DNA of 64,000 nucleotides, from positions 35,749 to 99,748 of the forward strand of contig DIVD01000062.1 of assembly GCA_002423245.1 (NCBI GenBank). Reading direction: 5' to 3'. Below the pieces are notes generated by a model that made no database searches, had not been told where the DNA came from, and saw only the letters and a list, made by a program, of their open reading frames with translations. Shown in pieces: positions 37,846 through 46,247 of the stretch. This DNA is from Rhodobacteraceae bacterium UBA6141 (GTDB lineage: Bacteria > Pseudomonadota > Alphaproteobacteria > Rhodobacterales > Rhodobacteraceae). The translations under genes and the position numbers were made by a program. Positions within the stretch are counted from its first letter, which is position 1. Every line of letters starts with the position of its first letter.

Positions 37846-39966
37846 ATGGTGCAACGGATCGTCTTCGATGCGCTTCTGCCCTGGCCGCTGATCTGGGGCG
37901 CGGCGGCGCTTGCCGCGCTGATGGTGGGGCTGGCGCTGTGGCGCGGGCTGCCGGGCTGGTGGCTGCGCGGGCTGGCCGCTGCGGCGCTGCTGGCCGCGCT
38001 CGCCGGCCCCGCGCTGGAGACGGAGGATCGCCAGCCGCTGTCCGACATCGTGCTGATGGTGGTGGATGGCAGCGCCAGCCAGACGCTGCCGGGCCGCGCC
38101 GAACAGACCGCCGCCGCCGTCTCGCGGGTGGAGGCAGAGGTTGCGGCCCTGCCCAACACCGAGCTGCGCCGCATCGACGTGGGCGACGGGGCCGAGGATG
38201 CGGGCACGCTGCTGATGACCGCGCTTGCGGCCGCGCTCGCCGAGGAGCCGCGGGCGCGGGTGGCGGGCGCGATCCTGATCTCGGACGGGCAGGCGCATGA
38301 CCTTGCCGCCGCCCCCGACATGCCCGCGCCGCTGAGCCTGCTGCTGACCGGCCGCGCCGCGGACTGGGACCGCCGCCTGGTGGTAAAGACCGCGCCCGCC
38401 TTCGGGATCATCGGCGAGCCGCTGTCGGTCGTGGTCCGCGTCGAGGAGATGGGCGCGATGCCGCCCTCGGAGGCGGGGCGCGACGTTGCCGTGACGCTGG
38501 CGATCGACGGGGGCGCGCCGGAAACCTATCAGGTGCCGGTGAACACCGATCTCGAGCTGGCGCTGACGCTGGAGCATGGCGGGCAGAACGTCGTGCAGTT
38601 CGACCTGGCCGTGGCCGGGGGCGAGCTGACCGACCGCAACAACGCCGCCGTGGTGCAGATCAACGGCGTGCGCGACCGGCTGCGGGTGCTGCTGGTCTCG
38701 GGCGAGCCGCACGCGGGGGAGCGGACCTGGCGCAACCTGCTGAAATCCGATGCCTCGGTTGATCTCGTGCATTTCACCATCCTGCGCCCGCCGGAAAAGC
38801 AGGACGGGGTGCCGGTCAGCGAGCTGTCGCTGATCGCCTTCCCGACGCAGGAGCTGTTCGTCGAGAAGATCGACGAGTTCGACCTGATCATCTTCGACCG
38901 CTACAGCCAGCGCGGCATCCTGCCGCCCAGCTATTTCGACAACATCCGCGACTATGTGACCGGCGGCGGCGCGGTGCTGGTCAGCGCGGGGCCGGAGTTT
39001 GCCAGCGTGGAAAGCGTCTATCACTCCTCGCTGGCCGACATCCTGCCCGCGCGGCCCACGGCGCGGGTGCTGGAACAGGGGTTCCTGCCCACCGTGTCCG
39101 AGCTTGGCCAGCGCCATCCGGTGACCGAGGGGCTGGACGATTTCAGGCCGGAGGGCGTGGCCGCCCCCGAACGCGGCGAAGGCGAACGCGCCGCCCCCGA
39201 ACGCGCCGAGGACGCGCCCGCATGGGGCCGCTGGATGCGGATGGTGGAGCTTGCCGACACGCGCGGCGAGACGGTGATGGAGGGCGCGGAGGGCCGCCCG
39301 CTCCTGGTGCTGGACCGCGCGGGCGAAGGGCGGGTGGCGCTGCTGGCCTCGGATCAGGCCTGGCTCTGGTCGCGCGGCTTCGAGGGCGGCGGGCCGCAGC
39401 TTGAACTGCTGCGCCGGCTGGCCCACTGGATGATGAAGGAGCCCGAACTGGAGGAAGAGGCGCTGACCGTCACCGCCGAAGGGCAGGCGATGACGATCAC
39501 CCGCCGCACCCTCGGCACCGGCCCGCGCGAGGTGACGATCACCCATCCCGACGGCACCCAAACCGTGCTGCCGATGCGCGAACTGGCGCCGGGCCGTTTC
39601 GTCGCCGGGTTCGAGGCGCCGGAAATCGGGCTCTACCGGATGCGCGAGGGCGATCAGGAACGGGTGTTCGCCGTCGGCCCCTCGGCCCCGCGCGAGTTTG
39701 AATCCACGATTGCCTCCGCCGAACCGCTGACGCCGGCGATGGTGCCCAGCAACGGCGGCGCCGTGCGGCTGGAGGAAGGGATGCCCGACATCCGCACCGT
39801 GCGCGAGGGCCGCCCCGCTGCCGGTCGCGGCTGGGTCGGCATCACCCCGCGCGCGGCACATGCGACCGTGGGGCTCAGCGTCGCGCCGCTGCTGCCGGCC
39901 TGGGTGTTCCTGCTGCTCGCCTCCGGCCTGATCGTTGGCGCCTGGCTGCGCGAGGGGCGGCGCTAG
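37846..39966 (+). CDS. Large membrane protein of the MoxR operon, amidotransferase-like
   Basis: A 706-residue protein with two N-terminal helices (about 10-60), a VWA-like stretch with an intact DxSxS motif (VVDGSASQT, about 70-78) and Ig-like segments. A region like class I glutamine amidotransferases follows (VLLVSGEPHAGERTWRNLL, then FDLIIFDRYSQRGILPP), and there is a final membrane helix (LLPAWVFLLLASGLIVGAWL). It lacks an obvious catalytic triad. Gene starts one base after the DUF4159 gene stop. A repeated acidic/basic stretch PERGEGERAAPERAED interrupts the middle. Last gene of the operon. Confidence 0.88.
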   Translation: MVQRIVFDALLPWPLIWGAAALAALMVGLALWRGLPGWWLRGLAAAALLAALAGPALETEDRQPLSDIVLMVVDGSASQTLPGRAEQTAAAVSRVEAEVAALPNTELRRIDVGDGAEDAGTLLMTALAAALAEEPRARVAGAILISDGQAHDLAAAPDMPAPLSLLLTGRAADWDRRLVVKTAPAFGIIGEPLSVVVRVEEMGAMPPSEAGRDVAVTLAIDGGAPETYQVPVNTDLELALTLEHGGQNVVQFDLAVAGGELTDRNNAAVVQINGVRDRLRVLLVSGEPHAGERTWRNLLKSDASVDLVHFTILRPPEKQDGVPVSELSLIAFPTQELFVEKIDEFDLIIFDRYSQRGILPPSYFDNIRDYVTGGGAVLVSAGPEFASVESVYHSSLADILPARPTARVLEQGFLPTVSELGQRHPVTEGLDDFRPEGVAAPERGEGERAAPERAEDAPAWGRWMRMVELADTRGETVMEGAEGRPLLVLDRAGEGRVALLASDQAWLWSRGFEGGGPQLELLRRLAHWMMKEPELEEEALTVTAEGQAMTITRRTLGTGPREVTITHPDGTQTVLPMRELAPGRFVAGFEAPEIGLYRMREGDQERVFAVGPSAPREFESTIASAEPLTPAMVPSNGGAVRLEEGMPDIRTVREGRPAAGRGWVGITPRAAHATVGLSVAPLLPAWVFLLLASGLIVGAWLREGRR

Positions 39967-39992
39967 GGGCGCGGAAGCTTGCCGCAAGGCGG

Positions 39993-40008
39993 AATTGGTC
40001 CTACTACC
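39993..40008 (+). promoter_or_regulatory. Candidate GntR/FadR-type operator before glcDEF
   Basis: AATTGGTCCTACTACC resembles the TTGGTnnnACCAA sites bound by PdhR/GlcC/LldR-type regulators, which control glycolate and lactate oxidation genes. The right arm is imperfect. It is 30-45 bp before the glcD start, as expected for an operator. No regulator gene is adjacent. Confidence 0.4.
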
Positions 40009-40036
40009 TTGCCAGCCCACCCGGAGGACGCCCCCC

Positions 40037-41470
40037 GTGCAGATGCCCGCCCCCGATGCCCGCATCCTTGGCCGCAAGCCCGCCATCGTGGCGCGGCTGC
40101 GCGAAGTGCTGCCCGCCGATGCGGTGATCGACGATCCGGTCGAACTGCGCGCCTATGAATGCGATGCGCTCTCGGCCTATCGCTGCTCGCCGCTGGCCGC
40201 GATCCTGCCGCGCAGCACGGCAGAGGTCGCCGCCGCGCTGAAGATCTGCGCCGCCGAGGGGGTCAAGGTTGTGCCGCGCGGCTCGGGCACCAGCCTTGCG
40301 GGCGGCGCGATGCCGTCGCAGGACAGCGTGGTGCTTGGCGTCGCGCGGATGAACCGGGTGCTGGAGGTGGATCATGCCGACCGCATCATGAAGGTGGAGG
40401 CGGGGCGCACCAACCTCAGCGTGACCGGTGCCATCGAACAGGACGGCTTCTTCTACGCGCCCGACCCCTCCAGCCAGCTTGCCTGCGCGATTGCGGGCAA
40501 CATCGCCATGAACTCGGGCGGGGCGCATTGCCTGAAATACGGGGTCACCACCAACAACCTGCTGGGCGTCACGCTGGTGACGATGGCGGGCGAGGTGCTG
40601 CAGATCGGCGGCGCGCATCTGGACGCGCCGGGGCTGGACCTGCTGGGGGTGATCTGCGGCTCGGAAGGCCAGCTTGGCGTGGTGACGGAGGCGACGCTGC
40701 GCATCCTCGCGCGGCCCGAGGGCGCGCGCCCGGTGCTGATCGGGTTCGAGTCCTCGGAAGTGGCGGGGGCCTGCGTCGCCGACATCATCCGCGCCGGGGT
40801 GCTGCCCGTCGCCATCGAGTTCATGGACCGCCCCTGCATCCGCGCCACCGAGGCGTTCGCCCATCCCGGCTATCCCGACTGCGAGGCGCTGCTGATCATC
40901 GAGGTCGAGGGCGCCCCCGCCGAGATCGACGAACAGCTTGCGCTGATCCGCACGATCGCCGGGCGGCACAGCCCCGTCGAGATCCGCGAAAGCCGGTCCG
41001 AGGAGGAGTCGCGGCGCATCTGGCTTGGCCGCAAATCGGCCTTCGGCGCGATGGGGCAGATCAACGACTACATGTGCCTTGACGGCACCATCCCGGTGTC
41101 GGCGCTGCCGCAGGTGCTGCGCCGGATCGGCGAGTTGTCGGCGCAATACGGGCTGGAGGTGGCGAATGTCTTCCATGCCGGCGATGGCAACATGCACCCG
41201 CTGATCCTCTACAACGCCAACGCCCCCGGCCAGCTTGATCTGTGCGAGCGGCTGGGCGCCGAGATCCTGACGCTGTGCGTGGAGGTCGGCGGCTGCCTGA
41301 CGGGCGAACATGGCGTGGGCATCGAAAAGCGCGACCTGATGGGCGTGCAGTTCGGCGCGGCGGATCTGGACGCGCAGATGCGGGTCAAGGACGTGTTCGA
41401 TCCGGCCTGGCTGCTGAACCCGGCCAAGGTGTTCCCGCTGGCCGCCAGCGCGGCGCGGCGCGGGGCGTGA
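40037..41470 (+). CDS. glcD: Glycolate oxidase FAD-binding subunit GlcD
   Basis: A 477-residue FAD-linked oxidase that oxidises glycolate (or D-lactate-like acids) to the keto acid. The PCMH-type FAD-binding region has VVPRGSGTSLAGGAMP (about 75-90) and PDPSSQLACAIAGNIAMNSGG (first 20 residues shown are the flavin-contact loop region). The C-terminal domain has VFHAGDGNMHPLIL and GGCLTGEHGVGIEKR. The start is GTG at 40037, nine bases after GGAGG; an ATG two codons later lies too far from that site. First gene of glcDEF; it shares its stop region with the next frame. Confidence 0.94.
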   Translation: MQMPAPDARILGRKPAIVARLREVLPADAVIDDPVELRAYECDALSAYRCSPLAAILPRSTAEVAAALKICAAEGVKVVPRGSGTSLAGGAMPSQDSVVLGVARMNRVLEVDHADRIMKVEAGRTNLSVTGAIEQDGFFYAPDPSSQLACAIAGNIAMNSGGAHCLKYGVTTNNLLGVTLVTMAGEVLQIGGAHLDAPGLDLLGVICGSEGQLGVVTEATLRILARPEGARPVLIGFESSEVAGACVADIIRAGVLPVAIEFMDRPCIRATEAFAHPGYPDCEALLIIEVEGAPAEIDEQLALIRTIAGRHSPVEIRESRSEEESRRIWLGRKSAFGAMGQINDYMCLDGTIPVSALPQVLRRIGELSAQYGLEVANVFHAGDGNMHPLILYNANAPGQLDLCERLGAEILTLCVEVGGCLTGEHGVGIEKRDLMGVQFGAADLDAQMRVKDVFDPAWLLNPAKVFPLAASAARRGA

Positions 41471-41490
41471 CCGGCGTGCAGGACACCGGA

Positions 41491-42579
41491 ATGCGTCCCA
41501 CGACCGAAGACGAGCTCGCCGGCATCATCCGCGCCGCCACCGGCCCGCTGCGGATCACGGGCGGCGGCACGCGCGGGCTTTTGGGGGAAGGCGAGCCGCT
41601 GGAAACCGGCGGTCTGACCGGCATCGTGCTTTACGAACCCGCCGCGCTGACGCTGGTGGTGCGCGCCGGCACGCCGCTGGCGGAGGTGGAGGCGGCGCTT
41701 GCCGCCGAAGGCCAGCGCCTGCCGTTCGAGCCGGGCGACATGGGCGCGCTGCTGGGCCGCAATGGCGCCTCCACCATCGGCGGGGTGGTGGCGACCAACG
41801 CCTCGGGCCCGCGCCGGGTGCAGGCGGGCGCCTGCCGCGACGCGCTGATCGGGGTGCGCTTCGTGGACGGGCGCGGCACGCTCATCAGGAATGGCGGGCG
41901 GGTGATGAAGAACGTCACCGGCTACGATCTGGTCAAGCTGCTGGCGGGCAGCCGCGGCAGTCTTGGCGTGCTGACCGAGGTGGCGTTCAAGCTGCAACCG
42001 ATCCCGCCCGCCAGCGCCACGCTGATCCTGCCGGGGCTGAGCCCCGCCCGCGCCGTGGCGGCGATGTCGGCCGCGCTTGGCTCGCCCTATGACGTGACCG
42101 GCGCCGCGCATCTGCCGGGGATCGGCACGCTGATCCGGCTGGAGGGGCTTGCCGCCTCGGTCGGCTACCGGGTGGGCCGGCTGCTGGTGGCGCTCGCGCC
42201 CTACGGGCAGGCAGTGGTGGAGCGCGATGCCGATGCCGCCGCCGCGCTGTGGCGGCAGGTGCGGGACGCGGCGCCCTTTCACGGGCGCGCGGGGGATGTG
42301 TGGCGCATCTCGGTGCGCCCATCGGACGGGCCGGAGGTCGCGGCACGGCTGGGGGGCGAGGTGGTGATGGACTGGGGCGGCGGCCTGATCTGGGCCCTCT
42401 ATCCCGCCGGCATGGATGCGCGCGCCCCTCTGGCCGGGATCGCCGGCCATGCCACCCGCGTCCGGGGCGGCTCGCGCGATGTGCCCGCCCTGCCGCCCGA
42501 ACCGGCGGCGGTGGCGGCGCTGACGGCGGGCCTGCGCGCGCAGTTCGACCCGCGCGCCATCTTCGCCAGCGGCCGCTGA
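41491..42579 (+). CDS. glcE: Glycolate oxidase subunit GlcE
   Basis: A 362-residue second FAD-binding subunit of glycolate oxidase. N-terminal LRITGGGTRGLLGEG and RLPFEPGDMGALLG / GGVVATNASGPRRV are typical. The ATG at 41491 has AGGA seven bases ahead; a GTG at 41467 overlapping the glcD stop (GTGA) is the alternative and would add eight residues. GlcD, GlcE and GlcF form a membrane-associated complex that passes electrons from glycolate to the quinone pool. Ends 9 bp before glcF. Confidence 0.93.
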   Translation: MRPTTEDELAGIIRAATGPLRITGGGTRGLLGEGEPLETGGLTGIVLYEPAALTLVVRAGTPLAEVEAALAAEGQRLPFEPGDMGALLGRNGASTIGGVVATNASGPRRVQAGACRDALIGVRFVDGRGTLIRNGGRVMKNVTGYDLVKLLAGSRGSLGVLTEVAFKLQPIPPASATLILPGLSPARAVAAMSAALGSPYDVTGAAHLPGIGTLIRLEGLAASVGYRVGRLLVALAPYGQAVVERDADAAAALWRQVRDAAPFHGRAGDVWRISVRPSDGPEVAARLGGEVVMDWGGGLIWALYPAGMDARAPLAGIAGHATRVRGGSRDVPALPPEPAAVAALTAGLRAQFDPRAIFASGR

Positions 42580-42588
42580 GGGAGCGAC

Positions 42589-43911
42589 ATGCAGACCACC
42601 TTCACCCCGGAGCAGTTGCAAGACCCCGCCATCGCGCGGTCCAACCAGATCCTGCGCGCCTGCGTGCATTGCGGCTTCTGCACCGCGACCTGCCCGACCT
42701 ATCAGGTGCTGGGCGATGAACTCGACAGCCCGCGCGGCCGCATCTACCTTATCAAGGACATGCTGGAATCGGGCCGCGCCGCCGATGAAAAAACCGTCAG
42801 GCATATCGACCGCTGCCTGTCCTGCCTTGCCTGCATGACCACCTGCCCCTCGGGCGTGCATTACATGCATCTGGTGGACCATGCCCGCGCCCATATCGAG
42901 GCGACCTACAGGCGCCCGCTGATGGACCGGATGCTGCGCCGGATGCTGGCGGCGGTCATCCCCCATCCGGGGCGCTTCCGCCTTGCGCTGCTGGGGGCCA
43001 GGCTGGCGCGGCCCTTCGCATGGGCGCTGCCCGATGCGCGGCTGCGCGCGATGGTGGCGATGGCGCCGCGGCAGGTGCCGCCCGTCAGCCGCAACGACGA
43101 CCCGCAGAGCTTTCCGGCACGGGGCGAGCGGCGGATGCGGGTGGCGCTGCTGACCGGCTGCGCGCAAAAGGCGCTGAACACCGAGATCAACGACGCGACC
43201 ATCCGCCTGCTGCGCCGGCTGGGCTGCGAGGTGGTGGTGGCGCGCGGCATGGGCTGCTGCGGGGCGCTGACGCATCACATGGGCCGGGTGGATGACAGCC
43301 ACGCGCAGGCCGGCGCGAACATCCGTGCCTGGATGGCCGAGAAGGCGGCGGGAGGGCTGGATGCGATCGTGATCAACACAAGCGGCTGCGGCACCACGGT
43401 CAAGGATTACGGGCACATGTTCCGTGCGGATCCGCTGGCCGATCAGGCGGCAGAAGTCTCGGCGCTGGCCTGCGACATCTCCGAACTGCTGGCGCGCCTC
43501 GGGCTGCCGGGCGGGCCGGCGCAGGGGGGTGCGGCGCAGGGGGGCGCGCCGCAGGGCCTGCGCGTCGCCTACCACGCCGCCTGTTCCTTGCAGCATGGCC
43601 AGCAGGTGAGGGCCGCGCCGATTGATCTGCTGAAGGCGGCGGGGTTCGAGGTGGTGGAGCCTGCGGACAGCCACCTCTGCTGCGGCTCGGCGGGCACCTA
43701 CAACCTGCTGCAACCCGCGATCTCGGCCGAGTTGCAGCGCCGCAAGGTGCAGACGCTGGAGGCGAAGGCGCCCGAGGTGATCGCCGCGGGCAATATCGGC
43801 TGCATGATGCAGATCGGGGCGGGCACGGGCATTCCGGTGGTGCATACGGTGGAGCTGCTGGACTGGGCGACCGGTGGGCCGAGGCCGCGGGCGCTGGCGC
43901 AAGCCGGCTGA
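42589..43911 (+). CDS. glcF: Glycolate oxidase iron-sulfur subunit GlcF
   Basis: A 440-residue electron-transfer subunit. Two [4Fe-4S] ferredoxin motifs lie at the N-terminus (C25, C28, C31, C35 in CVHCGFCTATC; a second set in CLSCLACMTTC near 80). Two CCG-type domains follow (RGMGCCGALTHH and SHLCCGSAGTYN), as in heterodisulfide reductase-like proteins. GGGAG precedes the ATG. In the interdomain linker an in-frame 15-bp duplication gives AQGGAAQGGAPQG (43520-43555). Last gene of the glc operon. Confidence 0.95.
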   Translation: MQTTFTPEQLQDPAIARSNQILRACVHCGFCTATCPTYQVLGDELDSPRGRIYLIKDMLESGRAADEKTVRHIDRCLSCLACMTTCPSGVHYMHLVDHARAHIEATYRRPLMDRMLRRMLAAVIPHPGRFRLALLGARLARPFAWALPDARLRAMVAMAPRQVPPVSRNDDPQSFPARGERRMRVALLTGCAQKALNTEINDATIRLLRRLGCEVVVARGMGCCGALTHHMGRVDDSHAQAGANIRAWMAEKAAGGLDAIVINTSGCGTTVKDYGHMFRADPLADQAAEVSALACDISELLARLGLPGGPAQGGAAQGGAPQGLRVAYHAACSLQHGQQVRAAPIDLLKAAGFEVVEPADSHLCCGSAGTYNLLQPAISAELQRRKVQTLEAKAPEVIAAGNIGCMMQIGAGTGIPVVHTVELLDWATGGPRPRALAQAG

Positions 43912-43956
43912 TGCCGGCGACGGGCGGCGAAGGGTGGCGGCGGGCGGCGAGGGGTT

Positions 43957-43985
43957 CTTGAACGGGCGGCGGGCGCTTCCCATCT
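43957..43985 (+). promoter_or_regulatory. Sigma-32 (RpoH)-type heat-shock promoter
   Basis: CTTGAA (43957-43962) and CCCATCT (43979-43985) are separated by 16 bp and match the RpoH consensus CTTGAA / CCCATnT. Transcription would start near 43992, giving a leader of about 95 nt to the small heat-shock gene. Confidence 0.65.
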
Positions 43986-44065
43986 TGCGGGTGCCGGGAT
44001 GCCGCAATCGGGTTCCGGCGCCGCAACCCCTCCCTGCCGCCGGCGGTCTGCCGGGCAGGGCCCAG

Positions 44066-44084
44066 CATCGCTCGACGGAGGATG
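44066..44084 (+). promoter_or_regulatory. ROSE-like RNA thermometer hairpin
   Basis: The ribosome-binding site GGAGG (44077-44081) is paired in a short hairpin: CATC (44066-44069), bulged G (44070), CTC (44071-44073), loop GACG, then GAGGATG (44078-44084). The left arm contains UCGCU, matching the ROSE signature U(U/C)GCU, with the G unpaired opposite the Shine-Dalgarno sequence, as in known ROSE elements. Further hairpins in the leader (for example CCTGCC at about 44026 with GGCAGG at about 44055) are also typical. It should block translation at low temperature and melt on heating. Confidence 0.7.
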
Positions 44085-44087
44085 ACA

Positions 44088-44582
44088 ATGCGTACCCTTG
44101 ACATGGCGCCGCTTTACCGCGCAACCGTCGGTTTCGACCGGATCGCCGATCTGATGGACCGTGTGCTGGCCGCCGATGTGGCCCAGCCGACCTACCCCCC
44201 CTACAATATCGAAAAGACCGCCGAGAACGCCTATCGCATCTCGATCGCCGTCGCGGGCTTTGCCGCCGACGAACTCTCGGTCGAGGTGAAGGACGGCGCG
44301 CTGATCGTTGCCGCCAAGAAGGCGGCCGAGGATACCGGGCGCACCTATCTGCACCGGGGCATCGCGACCCGCGCCTTTGAACGGCGCTTCGCGCTGGCCG
44401 ATCATGTGCGCGTGACCGGCGCCACGCATGGCGACGGGATGCTGCATATCGACCTCGTGCGCGAGATCCCCGAGGCGCTGAAGCCGCGCCGGATCGAGAT
44501 CATGCGCACCAGCCCGGCGGAAACCGCGCTGGAGGCCCCGAAGGCGGAAACCGCGCAGGCGGAGGAAGCCGCCCAAGCCTGA
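44088..44582 (+). CDS. Small heat-shock protein, Hsp20/IbpA family
   Basis: A 164-residue small heat-shock chaperone with the IbpA-like N-terminus (APLYRATVGFDRIADLMDRV) and an alpha-crystallin domain (about 38-130, YNIEKTAENAYRISIAVAGF to GMLHIDLVREIPEALKPRRI). The C-terminal extension is Ala/Glu-rich. It holds unfolding proteins for refolding by other chaperones. The start is ATG 44088, six bases after GGAGG; an ATG at 44082 would abut the ribosome-binding site. A sigma-32-type promoter and a ROSE-like leader precede it, and a strong terminator follows. Confidence 0.95.
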   Translation: MRTLDMAPLYRATVGFDRIADLMDRVLAADVAQPTYPPYNIEKTAENAYRISIAVAGFAADELSVEVKDGALIVAAKKAAEDTGRTYLHRGIATRAFERRFALADHVRVTGATHGDGMLHIDLVREIPEALKPRRIEIMRTSPAETALEAPKAETAQAEEAAQA

Positions 44583-44614
44583 CCCGCGCCGCCTGAACGA
44601 TAACCGCCTGAACG

Positions 44615-44649
44615 AAAGGGGGGCGCGCCGCCCGGCGCGCCCCCCTTTT
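44615..44649. terminator. Bidirectional intrinsic terminator
   Basis: A perfect 15-bp stem (AAAGGGGGGCGCGCC / GGCGCGCCCCCCTTT) with loop GCCC and terminal T-run lies between the convergent hsp20 and gabD genes. A-run and T-run on opposite sides make it work on both strands. Confidence 0.93.
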
Positions 44650-44667
44650 GCCGTTGCAAGCCCCCCG

Positions 44668-46146
44668 TCAGACCGACAGGCAGATGTATTTCATCTCGAG
44701 ATATTCCTCGATCCCGTGATGGCTGCCCTCGCGGCCGATCCCGGATTGCTTGACCCCGCCGAAGGGCGCCACCTCGGTCGAGATGATGCCGGTATTGACC
44801 CCGACGATCCCGTATTCCAGCGCCTCCTGCACACGGGTGATGCGGCCGATGTCGCGGGCATAGAAATAGCTGGCAAGCCCGAAGATGGTGGCGTTGGCCA
44901 TCCCGATCACCTCCGCCTCGGTGTCAAACCTGAACAGCGGCGCCAGCGGGCCGAACGTCTCCTCCGTCGAGACCTTCATCTGCTGCGTGACGCCCGTCAC
45001 CACCGTCGGCTCGAAGAAGGTGCCGCCCAGCGGGTGCCGCCTGCCGCCGGTCAGGACGCTGCCGCCGCCGGCCAGAACGTCGGCGATGTGGTCCTCGACC
45101 TTCGCGACCGCCGCCTCGTTGATCAGCGGCCCGGTGTCGGTGCCCTCATCCAGCCCGTCGCCGATCTTCAGTCCTTCCACCGCCGCCGCCAGCTTCGCGG
45201 CAAAGGCGTCATACACGCCGGCCTGCACATAGATGCGGTTCGCGCAGACGCAGGTCTGGCCGTTGTTGCGGAACTTCGAGGCCATCGCCCCCTGCACGGC
45301 GGCATCGAGGTCGGCATCGTCGAACACGATGAAGGGCGCGTTGCCGCCAAGCTCCATCGAGCATTTCATCACCCGGTCGGCCGCCTGCCGCAGCAAGATG
45401 CGCCCGACCTCGGTGCTGCCGGTGAAGGTCAGCTTGCGCACGGCGGGGTTCTCGCAGAACTCCTTGCCGATGTCCGAGGACTTCTTCGAGGTGATGACCG
45501 AGAACAGCCCCGCGGGCAGCCCCGCCCGTTCGCCCAGAACCGCCAGCGCCAGCGCCGAGAGCGGCGTTTCCGCGGCGGGCCGCGCGACGAAGCCGCAGCC
45601 CGCCGCGATCGCCGGGCCGCATTTGCGGGTGATCATCGCGTTGGGAAAGTTCCACGGCGTGATCGAGCCGACAACGCCGATCGGCTGCTTGATGACGGTG
45701 ATGCGCTTGTCGCGCATATGGCCGGGGATGGTCTCGCCGTAGACGCGCTTGGCCTCCTCGCCGAACCATTCGATGAAGCTGGCGCCATAGGCGATCTCGC
45801 CCTTCGCCTCGGCCAGCGGCTTGCCCATCTCGGCGGTCAGGATGCGGGCAAGGTCGTCCTGATTGGCCATCATCAGGTCGAACCACCTGCGCATCACCTG
45901 CGCGCGTTCCTTGCCGGTGCGGGCAGCCCAGTCCTTCTGCGCCGCCTCGGCGGCGGCAATCGCGCGCGCGGTCTCGGCGCGGCCAAGATCGGGGACGGTG
46001 CAGATCACGTCGCCCCGGGCGGGGTTGGTCACCTCGAAGGTGGCGCCGTCATCGGCGCCGATCCACGCGCCGGCGACATGGGCCCTGGTGGCCAGCAGCG
46101 ACGGATCCTTCAGCAATGCGCGAAGATCGGTGACGGAATCGAGCAT
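44668..46146 (-). CDS. gabD: NAD(P)-dependent succinate-semialdehyde dehydrogenase
   Basis: A 492-residue aldehyde dehydrogenase of the GabD class, converting succinate semialdehyde to succinate in GABA degradation. The catalytic Cys lies in NNGQTCVCANRIYV and the general base Glu in MELGGNAPFIVFDDADLD; nucleotide-binding FTGSTEVGR is intact, and the C-terminal KQSGIGREGSHHGIEEYLE is typical. The ATG at 46146 has GGAGG at 7 nt; the frame stays open upstream but is not conserved. A single-gene unit, with the P1-type peptidase gene upstream on the same strand. Confidence 0.94.
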   Translation of the reverse strand: MLDSVTDLRALLKDPSLLATRAHVAGAWIGADDGATFEVTNPARGDVICTVPDLGRAETARAIAAAEAAQKDWAARTGKERAQVMRRWFDLMMANQDDLARILTAEMGKPLAEAKGEIAYGASFIEWFGEEAKRVYGETIPGHMRDKRITVIKQPIGVVGSITPWNFPNAMITRKCGPAIAAGCGFVARPAAETPLSALALAVLGERAGLPAGLFSVITSKKSSDIGKEFCENPAVRKLTFTGSTEVGRILLRQAADRVMKCSMELGGNAPFIVFDDADLDAAVQGAMASKFRNNGQTCVCANRIYVQAGVYDAFAAKLAAAVEGLKIGDGLDEGTDTGPLINEAAVAKVEDHIADVLAGGGSVLTGGRRHPLGGTFFEPTVVTGVTQQMKVSTEETFGPLAPLFRFDTEAEVIGMANATIFGLASYFYARDIGRITRVQEALEYGIVGVNTGIISTEVAPFGGVKQSGIGREGSHHGIEEYLEMKYICLSV

Positions 46147-46189
46147 GGAAACCTCCGTTGGCTGTTGCCCCCGACAAGAGCATTTCGGC

Positions 46190-46219
46190 CCGCGCCTGTC
46201 CAGCGCAGGGCAGGCGCGG
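46190..46219 (-). terminator. Possible terminator hairpin after the P1 peptidase gene
   Basis: A 9-bp stem CCGCGCCTG / CAGGCGCGG with a 12-nt loop lies about 30 nt past the peptidase stop codon on the minus strand. No U-run follows. Confidence 0.35.
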
Positions 46220-46247
46220 CGGGCCAACCCCCGCCGACGCATCCGGC

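Noticed and set aside
39165..39225. Repeat-like PERGEGERAAPER stretch in the MoxR-operon membrane protein as a mobile insertion
   Set aside because: It is a short low-complexity linker; no terminal repeats or target duplications flank it.
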